Source: [Clostridium] celerecrescens 18A (GTDB lineage: Bacteria; Bacillota; Clostridia; Lachnospirales; Lachnospiraceae). From it: DNA of 64,000 bases. This document shows, piece by piece, positions 40,820-51,697 of this stretch (positions are counted from its first letter, which is position 1; every line of letters begins with the position of its first letter). The DNA lies in the NCBI RefSeq assembly GCF_002797975.1, contig NZ_PGET01000001.1:5072001-5136000 (forward strand), read 5' to 3'. The notes under the pieces are model-generated. The model worked only from the letters and a program-made list of their open reading frames with translations, was not told the origin of the DNA and made no database searches. The translations under genes were made by a program, and so were the position numbers.

Positions 40820-40997
40820 AAAAATAACCTCCTGTCATTCTTAATTATGGCATGAGGTCAAGAGATTATTCTACTATATTAGTATTTATGAAAACAAAAA
40901 CCTGCAGGTCAAAATATAAAAATGAAAACCAATTAAATTAAAATGCTTGTTCTACCTGGGTTTTCTGCATATAAAACGGAGATTACAGCAGTAAATC

Positions 40998-41029
40998 ATT
41001 TGATAAAAAGGTACACCTTTTTATCAAAT
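40998..41029. repeat. 32-bp perfect palindrome
   Basis: ATTTGATAAAAAGGT (40998-41012) and ACCTTTTTATCAAAT (41015-41029) are fully complementary around a 2-bp centre. A shorter relative, AAGGT-GT-ACCTTTTTA, lies near 41136-41152. Both stand in the non-coding gap between the divergent recombinase and chemoreceptor genes. Confidence 0.85.
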
Positions 41030-41242
41030 ATAAACAGCCTGTAAATACTACGTTTATTATAAGCATTATTTCGACAAAATACAACATATTTCACTTATAT
41101 TATTCTGATTTTCTTTACATTTTGCCAGTGATAGCAAGGTGTACCTTTTTACTATTGAACAGTATTCAGCAGAACTACCAGTTATGCTTACGGCTGACCG
41201 GCCGCAATCTTTCAGTGCAGGTTCAAATATAAGCAGATTTAA

Positions 41243-41287
41243 AAATACGCAAACTATAAGAGGAACACGTATTTGCGACAGGGGGGG
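41243..41287. other. inverted repeat and G-run upstream of the chemoreceptor gene
   Basis: AAATACG (41243-41249) and CGTATTT (41268-41274) form a 7-bp inverted repeat, followed by a run of seven G (41281-41287). It does not match a c-di-GMP riboswitch core. The remainder of the gap 40820-41390 shows nothing else recognised. Confidence 0.4.
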
Positions 41288-41432
41288 AGAGGTAAAAGTG
41301 GAAGTATTCAAAAACAAAGGTAATCTATACATATATGTAACTATGTATGTTTCGCCGTATCAAAGATAGGAGAGAAAGTCCAGATCATTGATGTCAGAAC
41401 TTTACAATAAGAATCATATGAGGAAAATACAC

Positions 41433-43652
41433 ATGAAAAATGGAAGAGGGAATATACAGCGGAATAAATACAAGAAAATTTCAGAGAAAATTGCAATCGT
41501 GATCACAGCAGCATTGCTTGTGGTTTTTACTTTTTTAAGTATTATAGTCGTCAGTCTTTCAGGCAATGAAACAAGTACAGCGGTTGGCTCTGAGCTTACA
41601 AATTTGGCCCACGCAAATGGAAATCAGGTACAGGCGATCCTGGATGCCGCATCAAAACAGGCAGCAGCAATGCAGGATTATATTGGTAAGACCTATAACC
41701 AGGGAATTGCGGTCATTTCTTCTGCCGAAGACGTCAAGGTAAAAAGCGCAGTGTATCACAGAGAAATGTCTGATCTAAGCATTGAAGTAGAAAATTACTT
41801 GATTAACAGCATGTGCTCTGCCGTTGTAGCAGATGAGGTTATCGCTGGGTTCGGAATCTTTTTTGAGCCTGACAAGTTTGATAAAGACATAGAGGATTAT
41901 GGATTTTATATAAATAGCGAGGATGCCGCCAATAAAAAAGTGCAGCCTTTTGCAGCATACAGTGATTACAGTGATAAGGAATATTATAAGCCTGTGAAAG
42001 AAACCGGCAAGCCTTTTTTTACAAAGCCTTACGAATATCAAGGCACTACCATGATCACTGCCGCATATCCCGTTATGAATAAAGATGAGTTCCGGGGAGT
42101 GATTGCAGCTGATATTGATGTTGGTCATTTTAATAAAATCACCACATCTTCCGAAGATTATAATACACTTTACGTTGGTATTCTTACGGATGATTTTACC
42201 ACAGTATACGACAGTAGATTTGCGGAAGACATTGGCCATAATCTCTCTGAATTTTTAAAGAATCCAGAAGAAATGAAGAAGATTACCGACGGAGCAGCTT
42301 CGGGAAAAGCTTTTTCCTGTACCACTGTCCTTGAGGATGGGCATAAAGTATCCCGGTTTTTCTACCCCATTAATGTAGAAGGAACCCATTGGTGGGCCCA
42401 GACTGCATTGGATACCTCTGATTTAAATAAAGATATCAAAATATTGACGGCTGCAATTGTGGCTGTTTCTGTTTTGTCGCTGGTGGCTGTGGTCGCTATT
42501 GTTATCATTGTTTTAAAGAAGGCGCTGAAGCCGATTAACGGCGTGGTTTCTGCTGCTGCTGAGATCGCTTCCGGTAATCTTGCAATACAGGTAGATGTTA
42601 AAAGCAATGATGAGATCGGGATTCTTTCCAGAACCTTTATGGAAATGGCGGTAAACTTGAGGTCCATCATTCAGGATATGAAATACTTATTAGAGGAAAT
42701 GAGCGAGGGAAATTTCAGGATCGATACAAAACATGAGGAAAAGTACATCGGTGATTATCAGGAAATACTGATTGCCATGAGAACCATTAACCGCAATTTA
42801 AGCGAAACCCTTGCAGAAATAAATACAGCCGCTGATCAGGTATCGGCAGGAGCGGGGCAGATGTCAGACGGCGCACAGACGTTAAGCCAGGGAGCGGCAG
42901 AGCAGGCAAGCTCCGTGGAGGAACTTACATCCAACATCACCGAAATTTCCGAACGGATCAAAAATAATGCGGACAATGCCAAGCAGGCAAGCCGTTTATC
43001 GGAGGAATCAGGTGAGGAGGTTGCACAAAGCAATCAGCAAATGCAGCAGCTGATGAAGGCAATGGAGGAAATCACCAATACCTCTAAAGAGATCGGTAAA
43101 ATTATCCATACCATTGATGATATTGCATTCCAAACGAATATCCTGGCTTTAAACGCCGCTGTGGAAGCGGCCCGTGCCGGTGAAGCAGGCAAGGGATTTT
43201 CCGTGGTGGCGGATGAAGTGCGAAACCTTGCAGGAAAATCGGCTGAGGCTGCGAAAAACACCACAGCACTGATTGAAAGCACAGTGGATGCAATTGAAAA
43301 GGGCAGGTTACTTGCCGATCAGGCTGCCGGCTCTCTTCTTGAGGTAGTGGATACGTCTAAGAGCGTGGATGAAAGAATCCGGCAGATAGCAAAAGCTTCC
43401 GAGGAAGAGTCTTATGCGGTTACTCAGATTGCAGCAGGACTTGAACAGATTTCATCAGTTGTACAAACCAACTCCGCAACATCAGAAGAAAGCGCGGCGG
43501 CAAGCGAGGAGCTTTCGGGACAGGCACAGATGTTAAAGAGTCTGGTAAACAGATTTAAGCTAAGAGATTCAGGCGAAAGGATTGCGGCTAATGGGGCTTT
43601 AAGCCCAGCCATAGAACCGGCTGATGATTATGTGACCGGCGGTAAATATTAA
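41433..43652 (+). CDS. methyl-accepting chemotaxis protein
   Basis: The 739-residue receptor has a short basic N-terminus, a first membrane helix (about 19-42) and an extracytoplasmic dCache-like sensor (about 50-330; includes [12 protein letters not shown] and [19 protein letters not shown], cited as parts). A second membrane helix (about 335-360), a HAMP domain and a long coiled-coil signalling domain follow. Its hairpin tip reads [20 protein letters not shown]. It would signal through CheA/CheW to flagella or a related output. GAGGAAA lies 6 bp before the ATG at 41433; in-frame ATGs at 41391 and 41418 are alternatives. The C-terminal tail is unrelated to the usual receptor pentapeptide. 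No chemotaxis genes adjoin it. Confidence 0.92.
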   Translation: MKNGRGNIQRNKYKKISEKIAIVITAALLVVFTFLSIIVVSLSGNETSTAVGSELTNLAHANGNQVQAILDAASKQAAAMQDYIGKTYNQGIAVISSAEDVKVKSAVYHREMSDLSIEVENYLINSMCSAVVADEVIAGFGIFFEPDKFDKDIEDYGFYINSEDAANKKVQPFAAYSDYSDKEYYKPVKETGKPFFTKPYEYQGTTMITAAYPVMNKDEFRGVIAADIDVGHFNKITTSSEDYNTLYVGILTDDFTTVYDSRFAEDIGHNLSEFLKNPEEMKKITDGAASGKAFSCTTVLEDGHKVSRFFYPINVEGTHWWAQTALDTSDLNKDIKILTAAIVAVSVLSLVAVVAIVIIVLKKALKPINGVVSAAAEIASGNLAIQVDVKSNDEIGILSRTFMEMAVNLRSIIQDMKYLLEEMSEGNFRIDTKHEEKYIGDYQEILIAMRTINRNLSETLAEINTAADQVSAGAGQMSDGAQTLSQGAAEQASSVEELTSNITEISERIKNNADNAKQASRLSEESGEEVAQSNQQMQQLMKAMEEITNTSKEIGKIIHTIDDIAFQTNILALNAAVEAARAGEAGKGFSVVADEVRNLAGKSAEAAKNTTALIESTVDAIEKGRLLADQAAGSLLEVVDTSKSVDERIRQIAKASEEESYAVTQIAAGLEQISSVVQTNSATSEESAAASEELSGQAQMLKSLVNRFKLRDSGERIAANGALSPAIEPADDYVTGGKY

Positions 43653-43669
43653 TAGAAATACTCTGACAG

Positions 43670-43712
43670 CAGTGCCGGAGCCTGGCAATTTCAGGCCTCC
43701 GGCACTGTTTTT
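43670..43712 (+). terminator. terminator of the chemoreceptor gene
   Basis: CAGTGCCGGAGCCTG (43670-43684) pairs with CAGGCCTCCGGCACTG (43692-43707), then TTTTT. Confidence 0.9.
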
Positions 43713-43857
43713 GGGATAAATCCATGGGAGAAGGTTCCCAGCCACACGACTGCAATTACCAGAATAAATGTGGTAAAAATGTAAATGGAAAAATAATGCA
43801 TGCCATGTTATGCTGATAATAAGGTTTTATGGGACAAAAAGTGCGAAGGAGACGGCT

Positions 43858-45753
43858 ATGCTTTGGAAACAGTTGCAGGAATTGCTGATGCTCTTGAGTC
43901 AGGAAGAATACAGAACGGCTTCGACATTGGCAAAACAGCTGAAGGTCAGTGAGAAGACGGTACGGCTGAGACTGAAGGATTTAAGCGGGCTGCTGGAAGG
44001 CCATGGAGCGGAAATAAGCTCAAAAGCGAGATACGGATATATACTTCGGATTCATGACCAGGAGAAATTTGACGCATACATAAAGAAAGAAAGGGAACAT
44101 ACGGAGCATTTTCCGGAGAGAGAACATGAAAGAAGAGAATATTTGCTTGCATACCTGATATCCAGGATGGATTATATCAAGATCGAAGAGCTTTGTGATT
44201 TTCTCTTTGTTTCAAAATCCACCCTGTCCAATTCTCTTAAACCGGTGGAAGGAATATTAAAGCGCTATGGCCTTTCCATTGAACGGAAGCCTAATTACGG
44301 AATCAGGATACAAGGGGAGGAATTTGATATCCGCAGGCTGTTAAGCGACTATTTTATCAAGCGACAGGGCTTAACCGGGGTGGACATCAGCCATCAGGAA
44401 AGCGAACTGATCCATCTGGCAGAAGTGATTAAAGGTCTTTTAAAGAAGTATGGGATCCGTCTTTCCGAGATTGCCTTTGAGAATTTCGTGGAATATACCT
44501 ATGTGGCCAGGAAGCGGATGAAGTCAGGCTTTTATCTTCAGATGGATAAGGAAAACCTTCCGGAAATAGGGGGGAAGGAATCTGCCCTCATCAGAGAGCT
44601 TATTACTTCTATCGGGACCCAGGAACAGATCGTCTATACGGCTGATGAGGAACATTATCTCTTACTGTATCTGGCCGGAAAGAGAATGATCGGAAGCACT
44701 CTGGAAAACGATATCAATTTTGTGATCAGGGAGCAGACCGACCAGTTAGCCCTTGCCATGATGGAGCTGGTAAGCAGGGAATACGGGCTGGAAATGCATA
44801 ATAATTTTGAGATACGGATGACCTTAAACCAGCATCTGGTCCCCTTTGATATCAGGATCCGGTATGATATTCCGTTAAAAAACCCCATTCTGGAAGACAT
44901 TAAGCAGAGATATTGCCTTGCATATCAGATATCCTACGAAGCGGTAGGAGTCCTTAAAAAGCATTATAAAAAGGATATTTCCGAGGATGAGATCGGATAT
45001 TTTGCCCTGATCTTCCAATTGGCCTTAGAAAAGGACAAGATGGATCCATGCTCGGATATTCTTGTGGTATGCAGCACGGGAAAGGGAAGCTCCCGGTTAT
45101 TAAAATACAAATATGAAAGTGAATTTTCCGGATATTTAAGAAATATCTATGTCTGCGATCTTCTGGAGCTGGAGCATTTCGATTTCCAGAAGGTCGATTA
45201 TATCTTTTCCACCGTCCCTATTACCATGGAGGTTCCTGTGCCTATTGTGGAGGTGGGGGCATTTCTGGAAGCAGATGATATCCAGAAGATCACAAAAACC
45301 CTTAGAAGAGGCAACAGCCGTGGGATCATAAAGCGGTATTATACTCCGCAGCGGCTGCTTACAGGGGTAGAAGGAAAGCATAAAGAAGATATATTAAAGG
45401 ATTTATGCGGCGTGATCCGGAAACAGGAAAAGGTGGATGATAATTTTTATGAACTGGTGCTGGAGCGGGAAACCTTTGCCCAGATGGATTATGGAAATTA
45501 TATCACCCTCCCGCACCCAAACCAGATCGCGTCAGAGGAAACCTTTGCTTATGTGGCGGTCCTTAAGGAGCCAGTCATCTGGAACAAGCTTCCGGTCCAG
45601 ATCGTCCTGCTGATTTCCATAGGAAGAAAAGAGGATAGAAACCGTCAGATCTTTTATGAAACGACTGCACGGTTTGCTCTTAATAAGGAAGCGGTGAAAC
45701 GATTGATCCAGAAACCGGAGTATGAGACTTTACTGGATCTGCTGGAAGAATAA
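43858..45753 (+). CDS. PRD-containing transcriptional regulator (LicR/MtlR type)
   Basis: The 631-residue protein has two N-terminal helix-turn-helix/Mga-like segments (about 8-60 and 93-160), PRD1 (about 180-285), PRD2 (about 295-395), an EIIB-like domain with C405 (VVCSTGKGSS) and an EIIA-like domain with H553 (LPHPNQ). PTS phosphorylation of such sites sets activity according to sugar supply. Of the four usual PRD histidines only H326 is seen; the PRD1 positions appear as Tyr (near 213-215 and 271) and the second PRD2 position as Ile385. The ATG at 43858 follows GAAGGAG. It lies directly upstream of the beta-glucoside PTS operon, its probable target. Confidence 0.9.
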   Translation: MLWKQLQELLMLLSQEEYRTASTLAKQLKVSEKTVRLRLKDLSGLLEGHGAEISSKARYGYILRIHDQEKFDAYIKKEREHTEHFPEREHERREYLLAYLISRMDYIKIEELCDFLFVSKSTLSNSLKPVEGILKRYGLSIERKPNYGIRIQGEEFDIRRLLSDYFIKRQGLTGVDISHQESELIHLAEVIKGLLKKYGIRLSEIAFENFVEYTYVARKRMKSGFYLQMDKENLPEIGGKESALIRELITSIGTQEQIVYTADEEHYLLLYLAGKRMIGSTLENDINFVIREQTDQLALAMMELVSREYGLEMHNNFEIRMTLNQHLVPFDIRIRYDIPLKNPILEDIKQRYCLAYQISYEAVGVLKKHYKKDISEDEIGYFALIFQLALEKDKMDPCSDILVVCSTGKGSSRLLKYKYESEFSGYLRNIYVCDLLELEHFDFQKVDYIFSTVPITMEVPVPIVEVGAFLEADDIQKITKTLRRGNSRGIIKRYYTPQRLLTGVEGKHKEDILKDLCGVIRKQEKVDDNFYELVLERETFAQMDYGNYITLPHPNQIASEETFAYVAVLKEPVIWNKLPVQIVLLISIGRKEDRNRQIFYETTARFALNKEAVKRLIQKPEYETLLDLLEE

Positions 45754-45755
45754 AG

Positions 45756-45807
45756 ATACCACATTCAGACTGAGAGGAACTGCCAGATTGAATGTGGTAT
45801 TTTTTTG
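45756..45807 (+). terminator. terminator between PRD regulator and glycosidase genes
   Basis: ATACCACATTCA (45756-45767) pairs with TGAATGTGGTAT (45789-45800), followed by seven T. No RNA-antiterminator consensus overlaps the left arm, so it is read as the end of the regulator's transcript. Confidence 0.85.
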
Positions 45808-45808
45808 G

Positions 45809-45838
45809 TTGGAGTTTTGAGTAGTCTGATGTTACCAT
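45809..45838 (+). promoter_or_regulatory. candidate promoter of the beta-glucoside PTS operon
   Basis: TTGGAG (45809-45814), 18 bp, TACCAT (45833-45838), with TGT just before the -10. Confidence 0.45.
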
Positions 45839-45840
45839 AA

Positions 45841-47295
<1,455 letters not shown>

Positions 47296-47306
47296 GAGGG
47301 GAAAGT

Positions 47307-47615
47307 ATGTTGAAAATTCGGTTATTTTGCAATCAGGGAATGTCCACGAGCCTGCTTGTGAGTAAAATGAGGGAGGCAGCGGCTCAGGAAGGGCTGGAGG
47401 CGGATATCATGGCATTTCCGGTCAATGACTTAGATGAAAACCTGGGCGGAGTAGACTGCGCCCTGCTTGGTCCACAGGTGGGATACTTAAAGGACAAGGT
47501 TTTAAAGACATGTGAAAGTCATCAGGTACCGATGGATGTGATCCCTATGATCGATTACGGCATGTGCAATGGAAAAAAGGTTCTGGAATTTGCACGGAAG
47601 CTGGCAGGTAAATGA
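47307..47615 (+). CDS. PTS lactose/cellobiose family IIB component
   Basis: The 102-residue cytoplasmic protein carries the phospho-acceptor C8 in the loop FCNQGMSTS. It passes phosphate from IIA to the incoming sugar. The length and the GPQVGYLKD and MIDYGMCNGKKVL stretches fit the cellobiose IIB family. Its start lies 11 bp after the glycosidase stop with AGGAGGGG before it, and the IIC gene starts 25 bp after its stop. Confidence 0.95.
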   Translation: MLKIRLFCNQGMSTSLLVSKMREAAAQEGLEADIMAFPVNDLDENLGGVDCALLGPQVGYLKDKVLKTCESHQVPMDVIPMIDYGMCNGKKVLEFARKLAGK

Positions 47616-47640
47616 GAAAAGAAAGGGAGGGACAGTGAGG

Positions 47641-48930
47641 ATGAAAGATTTTTTAAATAATAAAGTAATTCCTAAAATGATGGTATTTATCAATACAAAG
47701 GCAATTCGGGGATTAAAGGATGGTCTGCTGTATTCCATGCCAATGATGATCATCGGATCTATTTTTCTGCTTCTTGCAAACTTTCCATATACACCTGTAG
47801 CCGACTGGCTGGGGGCAGCAGGAATTACTCCGGTCCTGAATCAGGTATTTGAAAGTACCTTCAATATTATGGCTCTTATCGCTTCCATAGGCATTGCCTA
47901 TACCTATGTAAAAAATGAGGGGTATAACGGAATGCCGGCAGGAGTAATTTCACTTTGTACTTATCTGCTGTTTCAGCCTTCCCAGGTAACCAACCAGGAG
48001 GGAGCTAACGTTGGTGTTATTTTTAAGACATGGACCGGCGGACAGGGAATGATCGGGGCCATTATTATCGGACTTATCGTAGGCTGGATCTACACCGTAT
48101 TTTTAAAGAAAAACATTACCATTAAAATGCCGGATGGAGTACCTGAAGGAGTTGCCGCCTCTTTTACGGCTCTGATTCCAGGAGCGGTTGTTATTATTGC
48201 AGCCTCCATTGTCTATGCGATTGTAAAAAATATGTTTGATACGACTCCAATGGAATGGATCTATAAAACCATTCAGATTCCGCTCCAGGGCCTGACTGAT
48301 TCTTTTGGCGGGGTTGTCGCCATGGGATTTCTGATTCCATTTTTCTGGTTCTTTGGCATTCATGGTTCGACCCTTGTGGGAGGAATTATGGGACCACTCC
48401 TTTCGGCCAATTCTGCGGCTAATCAGGCAATTCTGGACAGCGGACGGGAGCTTAATCTGGCAAATGGCGGACACATCGTTACCCAGCAGTTTCTGGATCA
48501 GTTCATGACAGTTACAGGGGCAGGAATTACCATTGGACTGGTGATATATCTCACCTTTTTTGCCAAATCCAACCAGTGCAGGCAGGTGGGAAGGCTGGGA
48601 ATCGGACCGGCATGCTTTAACATCAATGAACCGGTGCTTTTTGGTACACCGGTTGTGTTAAACCCCATTATGGCGATTCCCTTCATGATCATGCCTGTCC
48701 TGTCCGGAACCATTCAGTATCTGGCAATTTATACAGGGCTTTGTCCCATGTATAAAGGGATTCTGGTGCCATGGACCTGTCCTCCTATTATTTCGGGATT
48801 TTTGATCGGAGGCTGGAGGACGGCACTGCTTCAGGTGGGAATCCTGGCATTGTCATTCTTCGTATACCTTCCATTTATCAGGGTGATTGACAAGATGTAT
48901 GAGAAGCAGGAAAATCAGACCCAGGGATGA
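47641..48930 (+). CDS. PTS lactose/cellobiose family IIC component
   Basis: The 429-residue permease has about ten membrane helices, beginning after an amphipathic start (FLNNKVIPKMMVFINTKAIRGLKDG, cited in part). It contains the conserved FFGIHGSTLVGG and NINEPVLFGTPVVLNP signatures of the cellobiose/lactose IIC family that contact the sugar. The start at 47641 follows a GAAAGGGAGGG site about 9-10 bp upstream; in-frame codons before it overlap the IIB gene. It is co-transcribed with IIB and IIA. Confidence 0.94.
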   Translation: MKDFLNNKVIPKMMVFINTKAIRGLKDGLLYSMPMMIIGSIFLLLANFPYTPVADWLGAAGITPVLNQVFESTFNIMALIASIGIAYTYVKNEGYNGMPAGVISLCTYLLFQPSQVTNQEGANVGVIFKTWTGGQGMIGAIIIGLIVGWIYTVFLKKNITIKMPDGVPEGVAASFTALIPGAVVIIAASIVYAIVKNMFDTTPMEWIYKTIQIPLQGLTDSFGGVVAMGFLIPFFWFFGIHGSTLVGGIMGPLLSANSAANQAILDSGRELNLANGGHIVTQQFLDQFMTVTGAGITIGLVIYLTFFAKSNQCRQVGRLGIGPACFNINEPVLFGTPVVLNPIMAIPFMIMPVLSGTIQYLAIYTGLCPMYKGILVPWTCPPIISGFLIGGWRTALLQVGILALSFFVYLPFIRVIDKMYEKQENQTQG

Positions 48931-48961
48931 TAATTACTGTACAGAGAGAAAAGGTGGAAAA

Positions 48962-49276
48962 ATGCAGGAAATGGAACTTATATGCTTTCAGCTGATCACT
49001 GCTGCCGGCGGAGCAAAATCTAACTATATCAAAGCAGTGCAGAAGGCAAAACAAGGAAAATATGAAGAAGCGGATCATCTGATCGCTGAAGGGGATGAAA
49101 TGATGAAACAAGGCCATCTGCCTCATGCGGACTTAATTCAGAGAGAAGCGGCAGGAGAGGCAGTGTCCATGGGGCTTATTCTGACTCATGCAGAGGATCA
49201 GATGATGAGCGCAGAGATCTTTAAGGTCATGGCCGAAGAGATGATCGATCTTTACAGGAAACTGGAAAGCAAATAA
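48962..49276 (+). CDS. PTS lactose/cellobiose family IIA component
   Basis: The 104-residue helical protein forms trimers in this family. H76 in ILTHAEDQMM is the expected phosphorylation site and D79 the expected metal ligand. AAAGGTGG precedes the ATG at 48962, 31 bp after the IIC stop. It receives phosphate from HPr and passes it to IIB C8. It is the last gene of the operon and is followed by a strong hairpin. Confidence 0.94.
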   Translation: MQEMELICFQLITAAGGAKSNYIKAVQKAKQGKYEEADHLIAEGDEMMKQGHLPHADLIQREAAGEAVSMGLILTHAEDQMMSAEIFKVMAEEMIDLYRKLESK

Positions 49277-49305
49277 AACGGGATTCTGCAATAGGAAATG
49301 AAAAT

Positions 49306-49364
49306 ACCGGTTATGGCGGGAGCATGTAATGTTTCCCGCCACAACCGGTTAATATGCTTTTTTA
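49306..49364. terminator. bidirectional terminator
   Basis: ACCGGTTATGGCGGGA (49306-49321) pairs with TCCCGCCACAACCGGT (49334-49349). It separates the convergent PTS and thiamine operons; a T-run lies at 49359-49363. Confidence 0.8.
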
Positions 49365-49372
49365 GAGAGTTT

Positions 49373-50173
49373 TTAAGTCCTCCATCCGTGCCACAAAGGC
49401 CCCCGTCCTTTTCCCAGATTTAATCCGGCTTTTAATGCTCCGTTCAGATAGGATTTTGCCATCCGGATGCTTTCTTCCAGCCCCATCCCTAAAGCCAGTC
49501 CGCAGGCAATGGCAGAAGACAGGGTGCATCCGGTTCCATGGGTATTTGGATTATCGATACGTTCCCCTGGAAACCAGGTGACAGTTCCGTTGCAGCATAG
49601 AACATCATCAGCCCCCTGGGAATTATGGCCTCCTTTTAACAGGAAAGACACCTGATAAATATGGAAGAGTTCCATTGCGGCTTCTTCCATCTCTTTTCTA
49701 CTGTATATCTGGTGCCCTTTTGTGGATAAAAGTGCTTCTGCCTCCGGGATATTGGGGGTAACTAAAGCAGCCAGGGGAAACAGTCTGCTTGTTAAAGTCT
49801 TAACATCCTGCGGCTTTAAAAGAGAATGTCCGCTGGTGGATACCATGACCGGATCCACGATTACAGGGGAGCGGTTATATTTCTCCAGCTTTTCCGCGAT
49901 GATTTCAATAGAACTGGAAGTACCGGCCATGCCGATCTTTACTGCTTTTGGCGGAATGTCCGTAAACACGGCATTAAGCTGTGCGGCAAGCATTTCCTGA
50001 CCAACTGTTTCCGTCTGAAAAACCCCTGTAGTATTTTGTGCAACCAGGGCGGTAATAACGCTGGAACCATAGACACCCAAAGCTGCGGCGGTCTTTAAAT
50101 CCGCCTGTATTCCGGCGCCGCCGCTGGGATCGGTGCCTGCGATGGTGAGGAAGGCAGGGAGAATCAGACTCAT
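49373..50173 (-). CDS. thiD: hydroxymethylpyrimidine/phosphomethylpyrimidine kinase
   Basis: The 266-residue ribokinase-fold kinase phosphorylates HMP to HMP-P and then to HMP-PP for thiamine. Typical blocks are TIAGTDPSGGAGIQADLK at the start, VIDPVMVSTSG in the middle and the anion-hole NTHGTGCTLSSAIA near residue 205-218. It is the last gene of the thi operon and overlaps the end of thiE by 4 bp, so translation is probably coupled. Confidence 0.96.
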   Translation of the reverse strand: MSLILPAFLTIAGTDPSGGAGIQADLKTAAALGVYGSSVITALVAQNTTGVFQTETVGQEMLAAQLNAVFTDIPPKAVKIGMAGTSSSIEIIAEKLEKYNRSPVIVDPVMVSTSGHSLLKPQDVKTLTSRLFPLAALVTPNIPEAEALLSTKGHQIYSRKEMEEAAMELFHIYQVSFLLKGGHNSQGADDVLCCNGTVTWFPGERIDNPNTHGTGCTLSSAIACGLALGMGLEESIRMAKSYLNGALKAGLNLGKGRGPLWHGWRT

Positions 50174-50811
50174 AGGCTCACCACCTTTAAAAGCTGTTCT
50201 TTTAAGTGATGGACGGCTGCGGTTATATCCTTTTGCCCGAAGATGCCGGAAACCACCGCAGCCCCGGCCACGCCTGTTCCTTTCAGGCTGGAAACATTTT
50301 CACCGGTAATTCCACCGATGGCCACTACCGGAATAGGAACGGAACGGCAGATCGCAGACAGCTGTTCCAGGGTTAAGGGAATGGCATCCTTTTTTGTAGG
50401 ACTTGGGAATATGGCCCCGGATCCGATATAATCCGCTCCATCCATAAATGCTTTTTTTGCCTGACTTTCGTTTTTGGCAGTAACGCCCAGGATACGGTCC
50501 GGTCCGATGAGCCGGCGGACTTTTAAAGGAGATAAATCATCCTGTCCAACGTGTACGCCGTCTGCCCCGCACTTAAGGGCAATCTCCACATCATCGTTGA
50601 TGATTAGCGGGATCCCATAATGCTTCGTAAGCTCGCGGACAAGTAAAGCCTCTTCCAGGAAAACACGTTTGTCCATACACTTTTCACGGAGCTGGAGAAG
50701 GGTCACTCCGGCAGAAAGCGCTTCTTCGATCTGTTCTGTTAAGGTTTTTTCTCCTGTAAATGCCTGGTCGGTTACCCCATAAAGGAGAAGCATGTCTTTA
50801 TGAAATTTCAA
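50170..50811 (-). CDS. thiE: thiamine phosphate synthase
   Basis: The 213-residue TIM-barrel enzyme joins HMP-PP and thiazole phosphate to give thiamine phosphate. It shows LLQLREK, PLIINDDVEIAL, ADGVHVGQDDL, GSGAIFPSPTKKD and VVAIGGITGEN, the usual substrate-binding blocks. It overlaps thiM by 14 bp and thiD by 4 bp. Confidence 0.96.
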   Translation of the reverse strand: MKFHKDMLLLYGVTDQAFTGEKTLTEQIEEALSAGVTLLQLREKCMDKRVFLEEALLVRELTKHYGIPLIINDDVEIALKCGADGVHVGQDDLSPLKVRRLIGPDRILGVTAKNESQAKKAFMDGADYIGSGAIFPSPTKKDAIPLTLEQLSAICRSVPIPVVAIGGITGENVSSLKGTGVAGAAVVSGIFGQKDITAAVHHLKEQLLKVVSL

Positions 50812-51685
50812 TTTTTATCCCTCCTTTTAAGGTGCTTTCTTCTAAAAGGCTTACCTCGTCTAAAAAGCAGCAGCGGAAGTTTCCTGTACCGCCGGAGATC
50901 TGTTCCGCTTGTTTTGCTGCCCGCTCCCCGCAAAGACCGGCAGCAGCCGTGGCAAGAGCAGCGGCTTTTAATATATCATTCTGTGAGGGCGAGGGGCCGA
51001 TGGCGGCTGTATAGGCGGCGATTATACCATCCAGCATGCAGCCGCTTCCTGTAATGCGGGACATTTGAGAACATCCGTTCCTGATAAGCCAGTCCTCTTT
51101 CCCGGTTGAAACAATATCAGTGGCTCCTGTCATTACAGTCACGGCACCGGTTGCAGCGCTTAATGCCCTGGCTGTTTCCTTAAGAGATTCCAGGGTATCT
51201 TCCCTTATCTCATCAGTAAAGGAAGCATCAACCCCCCGGGAGGGAGATACAGGGCCACTTCCGTTCCCGGCGTACTGACCGGTCAGTTCCTTTAACAAGA
51301 CCCGCAGCTCGGAGGCATTACCCCTGATAACGGTTATCTTTACTTCCTTTAAAAGGGATAAAGCAGCTTCGGTCCGGTAACGGGAAGCACCGATTCCTAC
51401 CGGGTCAAAGATGACAGGGAGGTTTCGCCGGTTTGCTTCCAGCCCGGCTTTTATCATAGCGGATTTAGTCGTTTCTTTCGGAGTTCCAATGTTTAAAAGA
51501 AGGCAGTCGGATAAGGCGGTTATCTCCGAAACCTCTTCCGGCTGGTCTGCCATAATGGGGGAGCCTCCGCAGGCTAATATGATATTTGCCACGTCTCCGG
51601 CTGTAACATAATTGGTGATACAGTGGATGACGGGCCGCTTTTCCCTGACCAGCCCGGTCAGAGAATGGTTCATCTTAAAGCTCAT
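50798..51685 (-). CDS. thiM: hydroxyethylthiazole kinase
   Basis: The 295-residue enzyme phosphorylates the thiazole alcohol (THZ) for salvage. It carries HCITNYVTAGDVAN near the start, FDPVGIGAS and the C-terminal RITGSGCMLDGIIAAY catalytic Cys loop. No thiazole synthesis genes (thiG/H/S/F) are present here, so the cell may depend on imported thiazole, in line with thiW next to it. It is 12 bp downstream of thiW. Confidence 0.95.
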   Translation of the reverse strand: MSFKMNHSLTGLVREKRPVIHCITNYVTAGDVANIILACGGSPIMADQPEEVSEITALSDCLLLNIGTPKETTKSAMIKAGLEANRRNLPVIFDPVGIGASRYRTEAALSLLKEVKITVIRGNASELRVLLKELTGQYAGNGSGPVSPSRGVDASFTDEIREDTLESLKETARALSAATGAVTVMTGATDIVSTGKEDWLIRNGCSQMSRITGSGCMLDGIIAAYTAAIGPSPSQNDILKAAALATAAAGLCGERAAKQAEQISGGTGNFRCCFLDEVSLLEESTLKGGIKIEIS

Positions 51686-51697
51686 ATCTGTTTCCCC

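Noticed and set aside
41139..41387. c-di-GMP riboswitch or small gene upstream of the chemoreceptor
   Set aside because: The conserved GEMM blocks are not present, and the open frame there has no start codon with a ribosome site.
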